Assembly (NCBI GenBank): GCA_937864895.1
Contig: CALMDF010000518.1
Location: 1-5,394, forward strand
Source: an uncultured Holophagales bacterium
GTDB lineage: Bacteria > Acidobacteriota > Thermoanaerobaculia > UBA5066
DNA: 5,394 nucleotides
Direction: 5' to 3'
Notes under the pieces: generated by a model
What the model saw: the letters and a program-made list of their open reading frames with translations, nothing else
What the model was told of the DNA's origin: nothing
The model's database searches: none
In this document: one piece after another, positions 1 through 5,027 of the stretch
Position numbering within the stretch: the first letter of the stretch is position 1
Layout: each line of letters opens with the position of its first letter
Made by a program: the position numbers and the translations under genes

Positions 1-443
1 ACGAGCCCGTTGTCGGTCTCGGCCGGCCGGATGACGACGATGTAGCGGGCCCTGGGGTCGCAGTGGCTCGTGACGTCGGTCGGGAGGACAGCCGCCGTCA
101 GGGAGACGAGCCGCGCGCTCCCCTCGCCGCAGCGGAGGATCGCGCGCCGTCCTTCCTCCCGGAGGCCCTGCTCGAGCGACTCTCGAAGGGTGTCGGAGGG
201 GCCGAAGAGGCGCGCCCCGACGAGCTCCTCGATGGGGCGTCCCAGGGAGGCCGCGACCGCGCCCGGCCAGGCGAGCTCGTCGAGGGTCTGGCTGGCCCGG
301 ATGACCCGGAAGTCGGCGTCCAGGACGACGAGGACCCGTCCCAGCGCCTCGAAGACCGTTTCCAGGGTCCCGAACCCGCTCGGAGCGACATCGGAACTTT
401 TGGCGGCTCCGGCGTTTACGGTGGTGGGCAGAGTGTCGGACAC
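1..443 (-). CDS. PAS-domain regulator, N-terminal part (runs off left edge)
   Basis: The frame stays open from a GTG at 443-441 to the window edge, giving 147 residues with no stop. The start is chosen because a purine-rich GAAGAG (plus-strand 453-458) lies 9 bases upstream and an in-frame stop lies just beyond; an in-frame TTG at 470-468 is the alternative. After a polar leader of about 25 residues comes a PAS-like fold at about 26-141: a hydrophobic strand and turn (VLVVLDADFRVIRAS, 37-51), a helical section with LGRPIEELVG (67-76), and a last strand RYIVVIRPAE (133-142). PAS domains sense ligands, redox state or partner proteins in the cytoplasm and steer an output domain. The output domain is outside the window. 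A sigma-54 activator or a histidine kinase are the likeliest options, from my impression of similar proteins, not from anything seen. It is divergent from the acyl-CoA operon and could regulate it. The PAS call is moderately sure, the protein class is not. Confidence 0.7.
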   Translation of the reverse strand, partial: MSDTLPTTVNAGAAKSSDVAPSGFGTLETVFEALGRVLVVLDADFRVIRASQTLDELAWPGAVAASLGRPIEELVGARLFGPSDTLRESLEQGLREEGRRAILRCGEGSARLVSLTAAVLPTDVTSHCDPRARYIVVIRPAETDNGL

Positions 444-498
444 TGGCGTAATCTCTTCAGTTCGGGCCAACCCCGATTATTCCATCCCGAGGGTGAGC
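444..498. promoter_or_regulatory. Divergent promoter spacer between PAS regulator and acyl-CoA operon
   Basis: Only 55 bases separate the two divergent starts, so both promoters and any operator must sit here or inside the coding ends. The one A/T-rich patch is at 475-482. It reads GATTAT on the plus strand (475-480) and contains AATAAT on the minus strand, so it could serve as a -10 element in either direction. No convincing -35 hexamer is visible. A plus-strand transcript from this patch would have a leader of only about a dozen bases. The promoter position is inference. Confidence 0.35.
489..496 (+). promoter_or_regulatory. Ribosome binding site of the acyl-CoA dehydrogenase-SCP2 gene
   Basis: GAGGGTGA lies directly before the ATG at 499, with the GAGG core 6 bases from the start codon. 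This site decides the start: the frame is open much further upstream, to about position 70, but that stretch overlaps the divergent PAS gene and reads as non-dehydrogenase sequence. Confidence 0.65.
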
Positions 499-2367
499 AT
501 GACGTCCATCTACTTCGGAGAGGAACACGAGAGCTTTCGCCGGACGGTCCGGCAGTTCCTCGAGAGCGAGGTTGCGCCCTTCGCGAGGGAGTGGGAGGAG
601 GCGCGCCGGATACCGCGGGAGACCTTCCGCCGGATGGGAGACCTGGGCTTCCTCGGCATCCTCTTTCCCGAGGAGCTGGGCGGCACGGGAGCCTCGATCT
701 TCCACGCGCTCGCCTTCCTCGAGGAGCTGCCCCGCTCGCTCATGGGGGGCTTCGTCGCGTCCGTCTCGGTGCAGTCGTTCATCGCCACGGGGGCCCTCCA
801 CCTCCACGGGACGGAGGGGCAGAAGCGCCGGTGGCTCGCCCCCTCGATCGCCGGGACGATGGTGGGAGCGATCGCAATCTCCGAGCCCGACACGGGCTCC
901 GACGTCGCCGCGATTCGGACGACGGCCCGGCGGGAGGGCGGCGCCTGGGTCATCGACGGCGCCAAGACGTGGATCACGAACGGCGTCGAGGGCGACTTCG
1001 TCGTCGTCGCCTGCCGTACGGACGGGGACGCCGGCGCCGGCGGCCTCAGCCTCATCGTCGTCGAGGCCGACACGCCGGGCTTCTCGCGCACGAAGCTCAG
1101 GAAAATGGGCTGGCACTCGTCCGACACCGGCGAGCTGACGTTCGAGAACGTCCGCGTCCCGATCGGGAACCTCGTCGGCGGCGAGAACGAGGGCTTCTAC
1201 CTCATCATGGAGACCTTCGTCCTCGAGCGGCTCGTCACGGCGGCGACCTCGATCGGGAGCACCCGGCTCGCCCTCGAGGAGACGCGGAAGTACGTCCTCT
1301 CGCGCGAGGCCTTCGGCCGGCCGATCGGGAAGTTCCAGGCGATCCGCCACCGCCTCGCCGACCTCCACGCCGAGCTCGAGGCGGCTGCCCAGCTCGTCTA
1401 CCACGCGGCCTGGCTCCACGAGCGGGGAGAGAACCCCGTAGCCGAGGCGTGCATGGCCAAGCTCCTCGCCACCGAGCTCTCGAAGAAGACGGCCGACGAG
1501 TGCCTTCAGTTCTTCGGGGGTTTCGGGACGGTGGAGGAGTACCCGATGGAGCGCTTCTTCCGCGACGCCCGCTTCGGGACGATCGTCGCGGGGACGAGCG
1601 AGATCATGCGGGAGGTCATCGCGAAGGCCGCGATCGACGGCGTGACGTTCCCGAAGAGGGAGGCCGGCGAGGCCGCCCCGGCCCCCGAGCCGAACCCGGG
1701 CGACCTGGCGCCTCCCGCTCCCTTCGACGGGGCGGCGGAACCCGCGTTCGAGGCGGGCGAAACGTTCGCCGCCGGCGACCTCGTCCCCGACCTCTTCGAG
1801 GCGGACGTGACGGAGACGCTCGACTCCGTCTTCACCGAGGTCTCCGCCGCGGCGGCCCCGGCCGAATCGGAGCCCGTCTCCGTCGAGGAGTTCCCCGCGC
1901 CGGACCCCGAGCCCCCGGCGTCCCCGCTCGAGGCGACGGAGCCGTCGTTCTTCGCGCCGCCCCCGTCCCCGGCGCCCGTGATCCACGACGTCGTCACCCT
2001 CGTCACCGGGCCCCCGTCGATCGCGATGAAGCTCCCGGTGCCGGCGAACGTCGTCGAGCTCTTCGAGACGCTCCCGATCCGGTTCCGACCCGACCGGGCG
2101 GCCGGCTGGAACGCGCGCTTCCACTTCCGCTTCAAGGACGCCGCGCGGTCCGACTGGACCGTCGTCATCGAGGACGGGACCTGCAGGACGGTCGAGGGGC
2201 ACGACGGGACGCCCGACTGCGTCGTGACGACGACCGAGAAGACCTACCTCGGCATCGAGAGCGGGCAGCAGTCTCCCGAGACCGCCTTCCTCCTCGGGAA
2301 GGTGAAGGTCTCGAACATCGGGGCGATGACGAAGTTCGGGCGGGCGTTCCGGAAGGTGGCGACGTGA
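499..2367 (+). CDS. Acyl-CoA dehydrogenase fused to C-terminal SCP2 domain
   Basis: A 622-residue protein. Residues 1-385 are a complete FAD acyl-CoA dehydrogenase, which makes trans-2-enoyl-CoA and passes electrons to ETF. Landmarks are ISEPDTGSD (127-135), KTWITNG (156-162), FENVRVP (215-221), REAFGRPIGKFQ (269-280), QFFGGFG (337-343) and AGTSEIM (364-370). The likely catalytic base is Glu243 in VLERLV, the place used by long-chain and isovaleryl-CoA dehydrogenases. The medium-chain-type position before GTSE is Ala364. Residues about 386-505 form a low-complexity Ala/Pro/Glu linker with no recognised domain. Residues about 506-620 are an SCP2 sterol/lipid-carrier domain (FHFRFKDA, 541-548; SDWTVVIEDG, 551-560; LLGKVKVSNIGAMTKFG, 598-614). 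Ordinary family members are about 380-400 residues, so the extra 235 are the fusion. No signal peptide or membrane segment is seen, so it should be cytoplasmic. It overlaps the racemase gene by 4 bases. The domain calls are firm; the substrate (branched, long or sterol-like acyl-CoA) is inference. Confidence 0.93.
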   Translation: MTSIYFGEEHESFRRTVRQFLESEVAPFAREWEEARRIPRETFRRMGDLGFLGILFPEELGGTGASIFHALAFLEELPRSLMGGFVASVSVQSFIATGALHLHGTEGQKRRWLAPSIAGTMVGAIAISEPDTGSDVAAIRTTARREGGAWVIDGAKTWITNGVEGDFVVVACRTDGDAGAGGLSLIVVEADTPGFSRTKLRKMGWHSSDTGELTFENVRVPIGNLVGGENEGFYLIMETFVLERLVTAATSIGSTRLALEETRKYVLSREAFGRPIGKFQAIRHRLADLHAELEAAAQLVYHAAWLHERGENPVAEACMAKLLATELSKKTADECLQFFGGFGTVEEYPMERFFRDARFGTIVAGTSEIMREVIAKAAIDGVTFPKREAGEAAPAPEPNPGDLAPPAPFDGAAEPAFEAGETFAAGDLVPDLFEADVTETLDSVFTEVSAAAAPAESEPVSVEEFPAPDPEPPASPLEATEPSFFAPPPSPAPVIHDVVTLVTGPPSIAMKLPVPANVVELFETLPIRFRPDRAAGWNARFHFRFKDAARSDWTVVIEDGTCRTVEGHDGTPDCVVTTTEKTYLGIESGQQSPETAFLLGKVKVSNIGAMTKFGRAFRKVAT

Positions 2368-3500
2368 CGGCGGCGCTTCCCCTCGCCGGGACGGTCGTCC
2401 TCGACGTCTCCCGGATGCTCCCGGGCGCGGTCCTCGTGCGAAACCTCGTCGACCTCGGTGCGCGCGTCGTCAAGATCGAGGACCCGCACACGGGAGACCC
2501 GATGCGGGTGACGCCGCCCCTTCTCGGCGGGACGGGGGTGGGGTTCCTGACGTACTTCCGCGGCGTGGAGTCCGTGACGCTCGACCTGAAGTCCCCCTGG
2601 GGCGCCGCCGCCCTCCGGAAGATGGCGCGCCACGCGGACGTCCTCCTCGAGAGCTTCCGGCCCGGGACGCTGGAGCGCTGGGACCTCGGCTACGAGCGGC
2701 TCGCCTCGCAGAATCCCGGCCTCGTCGTCGTCTCCCTCTCGAGCTTCGGCTCGGAAGGTCCGGAGGCCGGGCGCATCGGCCATGACCTGAACTTCACGGC
2801 GCTCACGGGCTTCCTCTCCGAGCTGCCTGCCGGGGACCTCCCGCGCGTCCAGGTGGCCGACGTCGCCGCGGGGCTCCTCGCCGTCTCGTCCACCCTGGCG
2901 GCGCTCCTTCAGCGGCACCGGACGGGCCGGGGCGTCCACGTCGAGCAGGCCCTCGTCTCGGGGCCGCTCCCGTTCCTGGCGTGGTCCTTCGCGGAGCTCG
3001 CCGCCGGAGGGGGAGGTGTCCTCGACGGGATCCTCGCCGGAAAGAGCCCGGGCTACCGGACCTACGCCTGCTCCGACGGCGGCCGCGTGGCGCTCGGCGC
3101 CATCGAGCCGAAGTTCTGGGCCGCCCTCTGCGAGATGGCGGGGATTCCCGAGCACGCGGGCGACGGCCTCGACACGGGCGATCCGGGCGCCGACGCCGCA
3201 GCGAGGCTCGCGGCCGCCTTCGGCTCGCGCCCCCGCGCCGACTGGCTCACCCTCGCCGAGACGCTCGGCATCCCCCTGACGCCCGTGAACGACCTCGCCG
3301 CCGCCCGCGAGGACCTGGCCTCGCGGATGGAGCGGACGTCGGTCCCCGGCGGCGGGTCCGTCGAAACGCCGGCCGCGTTCCTGGGTTTCCCGGGCCTCCG
3401 ACGCCCGCACGCGCCCGCCCCGGCCCTCGGCGCCGACACGTCGCGGGTGCTGCACGAGCTCGGGTTCAGCCCCGACGAGATCGGCGCCGTCTCGGGCTGA
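2364..3500 (+). CDS. Class III CoA-transferase-fold protein, probable alpha-methylacyl-CoA racemase
   Basis: A 378-residue CaiB/BaiF-fold protein that starts at GTG inside the GTGA overlap with the dehydrogenase stop; no alternative start near this site fits the family N-terminus (LAGTVVLDVSRMLPG, 7-21). Characteristic stretches are LGARVVKIEDP (31-41), VTLDLKSPWG (71-80), ADVLLESFRPG (91-101), GHDLNFTALTG (139-149) and GAIEPKFW (245-252). The alpha-methylacyl-CoA racemase active-site residues known from the mycobacterial enzyme (His126, Asp156, Glu241) have matching candidates here: His140 in GHD, Asp166 in VAD, and Glu248 in GAIEP. These favour a racemase that interconverts (2R)- and (2S)-methylacyl-CoA over a true CoA transferase such as formyl-CoA transferase. 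Its length is normal for the racemase (human 382, mycobacterial about 360). The coupling suggests that it feeds the right epimer to the adjacent dehydrogenase. The fold is certain; the racemase assignment is likely but rests on motifs, and a CoA transferase for another acid is the main alternative. Confidence 0.85.
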   Translation: MTAALPLAGTVVLDVSRMLPGAVLVRNLVDLGARVVKIEDPHTGDPMRVTPPLLGGTGVGFLTYFRGVESVTLDLKSPWGAAALRKMARHADVLLESFRPGTLERWDLGYERLASQNPGLVVVSLSSFGSEGPEAGRIGHDLNFTALTGFLSELPAGDLPRVQVADVAAGLLAVSSTLAALLQRHRTGRGVHVEQALVSGPLPFLAWSFAELAAGGGGVLDGILAGKSPGYRTYACSDGGRVALGAIEPKFWAALCEMAGIPEHAGDGLDTGDPGADAAARLAAAFGSRPRADWLTLAETLGIPLTPVNDLAAAREDLASRMERTSVPGGGSVETPAAFLGFPGLRRPHAPAPALGADTSRVLHELGFSPDEIGAVSG

Positions 3501-3507
3501 CGGTCCC

Positions 3508-4365
3508 GTGATCCAGGGCGACGTTCCGAGCGATCACGAGCCGATCGGCGTCCGGGAGCGGCGTCTCGCCACCGCGGTCGACGCGTTTCTCGCGGTCGCG
3601 GCCGCCGGGGTCATGCTGGCGTGGGCCGCCGGGCATCCCGTCCTCTACTCGCCGGCGGCGCCGGTGATGTCCGTCTTCACGGCGTTCTCGCTCCTCGTCA
3701 TGGTCCTCGTGCGGCAGGCCCGCCTCCACCTCGAGACCTGGCCCATCGCGCTCAGCCTCGCCATGACCGGCCTCGTCCTCGGCGGCAACGTGTCGTCGAT
3801 CGTCATGCTCGCGATGATGCCGCCCGAGCTCTGGGCGGCCTTCCCGGGCATCGTCCTGACCTCGACCATGACGTCGATCGGGCTGGTGCTCTTCTGCTCC
3901 TACGACCTCGTGATCGCCCTCAGGGACACGCCGCAGTCCGCGTTCATCCTGGACGACCTGCTGATCCACCTGGCGCTCGTCCCGGGAGGGGTGAGCCTCC
4001 TCGGCTACCTCCTCGGCAATCCCACCTACCTGAGCGTCCACGCGGACCCGAGGATCGGGATCTCGCCCCTCGAGATGGCGTTCCTCGGGTTCTACGCGGT
4101 CAGCGCGGTCGTCTCCAACCCCAGGCTCTTCCTCTGGCAGTTCCTCGCCGCCGGCTGGACGAACCGCCTCGTCTTCGCAGGCCTGTTTGCGAACCAGTTC
4201 GTCGCGCCGGTCGTCGTCGCGCTGCTCCTGACGGGCCGGGGCTCGAAGGGGCCCGGGATCGAGCTCTTCGTCCTCCTCGCGGGCGTCGTGACGACGCTGT
4301 CGTTTCTGCTGCTCCAGGCCCGCGTGGCCCGGCGCGAGCGGGGTCCCTCGATCTCCCGGGCCTGA
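3508..4365 (+). CDS. Multi-pass membrane protein of unknown function
   Basis: A 285-residue integral membrane protein whose family I do not recognise with certainty. About eight hydrophobic segments are visible, roughly at 21-41, 50-68, 78-104, 112-138, 150-169, 188-203, 219-242 and 251-270, with a charged N-terminus (residues 8-20) and a basic tail (RVARRER, 272-278). The two halves look alike: LAWAAGHPVLYS (38-48) and LGYLLGNPTYLS (165-176) are each followed by hydrophobic helices and then by RLHL (72-75) or RLFL (206-209). This suggests an internal duplication. The general style recalls the membrane sensor modules in front of some histidine kinases, but no kinase, GGDEF or HAMP domain follows. 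The start is a GTG 7 bases after the racemase stop, without a clear Shine-Dalgarno. The next in-frame ATG at 3613 would remove most of the first helix. The spacing implies co-transcription with the acyl-CoA genes, so a role in lipid handling or sensing is possible but unproven. Confidence 0.8.
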   Translation: MIQGDVPSDHEPIGVRERRLATAVDAFLAVAAAGVMLAWAAGHPVLYSPAAPVMSVFTAFSLLVMVLVRQARLHLETWPIALSLAMTGLVLGGNVSSIVMLAMMPPELWAAFPGIVLTSTMTSIGLVLFCSYDLVIALRDTPQSAFILDDLLIHLALVPGGVSLLGYLLGNPTYLSVHADPRIGISPLEMAFLGFYAVSAVVSNPRLFLWQFLAAGWTNRLVFAGLFANQFVAPVVVALLLTGRGSKGPGIELFVLLAGVVTTLSFLLLQARVARRERGPSISRA

Positions 4366-4395
4366 GACGCCCGCCCGCACCCGCGCCGCCGAGAA
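4366..4395. other. Convergent gap without a clear terminator
   Basis: Thirty GC-rich bases separate the stop of the plus-strand membrane protein from the stop of the minus-strand lipoprotein. I see no stem-loop followed by a T-run in either direction. Termination of the two converging transcripts may be Rho-dependent or lie inside the opposing genes. Confidence 0.4.
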
Positions 4396-4935
4396 CTACT
4401 TCGAGAGCTGCTCCTTCAGCGCCTTCGAAGGGCTGTGGTTCGCGTTGATCGTGAGCGCCTTGTCGAGGTCGGCGAGGGCCCGCTCCTTCAGCGAAGCGTC
4501 CTTCGTGTCGGTGAACATCGCGTTCAGCGCCTGCGCGCGGCCGTAGAAGAAGCTCTCGTTCCTGTCGTAGAGGCCGATCGCCTTGTCGTACGCCTCGACG
4601 ACGAGCGGCAGCGCCTTGCGGGCCTTCGCCTTCTCCTGTTCCGAGAACACCGTGGCGGAGAAGACGTTCGGCGGCACGTTCTTCATGTAGAGCTTCACCG
4701 CGAAGTCGTTCAGGGCCGGCGCGGTGGCGAGGTCCGCCGGGAGGGCGTCGGGGATTCCGTCCGCGGCGGGGGCGGGGGCCACCTCAGCGGGCGTGGCGGC
4801 AGGCTCGGCGGCGGGGGCCGCGGCCACGGGGGCGGCCTCGGCGGGCTGCGGGGTCTCGGCGGGCTTGCCGCAGCCAGTGGGCAGGACGAGGAGGACGATT
4901 GCCATGAGAACGAGCGCGAAAAGCTTCGACGTCAT
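4396..4935 (-). CDS. Small probable lipoprotein with TPR-like helices
   Basis: A 179-residue exported protein. The start is the ATG at 4935-4933, chosen because a strong GGAGGT site lies 5 bases upstream and a signal peptide follows at once (Lys4, hydrophobic 5-18). The frame is open upstream, but that part is Arg-rich and poorly coding. Cys22 in VLPTGC is the likely lipidated residue. The lipobox is atypical, with Pro at -3, while Gly at -1 fits. Next comes an Ala/Pro/Glu-rich spacer (about 25-58), typical of a tether holding a domain off the membrane. The C-terminal part (about 100-176) is helical and TPR-like: AYDKAIGLYDRNESFFYGRA (115-134) and ALADLDKALTINANHS (153-168) carry the alternating small and aromatic pattern of tetratricopeptide helices. 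TPRs bind proteins; no catalytic motif is seen. It is separated from the upstream same-strand gene by 97 bases with its own promoter-like region, so it is probably transcribed alone. Lipoprotein call good, function unknown. Confidence 0.85.
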   Translation of the reverse strand: MTSKLFALVLMAIVLLVLPTGCGKPAETPQPAEAAPVAAAPAAEPAATPAEVAPAPAADGIPDALPADLATAPALNDFAVKLYMKNVPPNVFSATVFSEQEKAKARKALPLVVEAYDKAIGLYDRNESFFYGRAQALNAMFTDTKDASLKERALADLDKALTINANHSPSKALKEQLSK

Positions 4936-4940
4936 GTTGG

Positions 4941-4946
4941 ACCTCC
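4941..4946 (-). promoter_or_regulatory. Strong ribosome binding site of the lipoprotein gene
   Basis: On the minus strand this reads GGAGGT, within AAAGGGAGGT, 5 bases before the ATG at 4935. It is the best Shine-Dalgarno in the window and settles the start over the longer open frame. Confidence 0.85.
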
Positions 4947-4957
4947 CTTTTCCGGTA

Positions 4958-4963
4958 ATTGTA
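4958..4963 (-). promoter_or_regulatory. Possible -10 box of the lipoprotein gene
   Basis: On the minus strand this reads TACAAT, matching the sigma-70 -10 consensus at five of six positions. It would place the transcript start near 4951, just ahead of the ribosome binding site. At a 17-base spacing the -35 position reads CGAATT, which is a poor match, so the promoter would be weak or activator-dependent. Confidence 0.35.
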
Positions 4964-4984
4964 TCCATGCGCGAACGAACAATT

Positions 4985-5001
4985 CGTACCGGGACGGTAC
5001 G
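4985..5001. repeat. Perfect 6-bp inverted repeat in the lipoprotein upstream region
   Basis: CGTACC, a 5-base centre GGGAC, then GGTACG. The repeat sits 27 bases past the stop of the upstream minus-strand gene and overlaps the outer end of the -35 region of the putative lipoprotein promoter. It could be an operator half-site pair, or a weak stem-loop ending the upstream transcript. The minus-strand sequence after it (AATTGTT) is only mildly T-rich, which is unlike a classic intrinsic terminator. Confidence 0.4.
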
Positions 5002-5027
5002 GATGAAACGCCGCCGCCGCGGGGTCG

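Noticed and set aside
98..391. 97-residue minus-strand frame at the left end
   Set aside because: Ser/Arg-rich shadow frame; the neighbouring minus-strand frame from 443 reads as a PAS domain instead.
444..460. Possible sigma-54 promoter (TGGC at 444-447)
   Set aside because: The -12 GC dinucleotide is missing at the required spacing on the plus strand, and a similar TGGC on the minus strand also lacks it.
70..498. N-terminal extension of the dehydrogenase frame by 143 residues
   Set aside because: It overlaps the divergent PAS gene, is Ser/Arg-rich with no domain, and the ATG at 499 has a ribosome binding site and the normal family N-terminus.
1654..2013. Possible assembly or frameshift junction in the middle of the fusion gene
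   Set aside because: The reading frame is continuous, the codon bias stays the same, and the SCP2 domain follows in the same frame and ends right at the stop, so a genuine linker is the simpler reading.
457..2202. 581-residue minus-strand frame opposite the dehydrogenase
   Set aside because: It is the Arg/Asp/Glu/Gly/Leu-rich shadow typical of the antisense of high-GC coding sequence, with no domain; the plus-strand protein is unambiguous.
63..2363. Long plus-strand open frame continuous with the racemase frame (1145 residues in total)
   Set aside because: Before position 2364 it is Arg/Gly/Pro-rich shadow sequence in the +2 frame of the dehydrogenase gene. Recognisable family sequence begins only at the GTG at 2364.
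2244..3455. 403-residue minus-strand frame opposite the racemase
   Set aside because: Same shadow composition, rich in Arg, Glu and Gly without recognisable motifs, and opposite a clearly conserved protein.
3466..4380. 304-residue minus-strand frame opposite the membrane protein
   Set aside because: Charged low-complexity sequence, explained as the antisense of Leu/Val/Ala-rich transmembrane codons.
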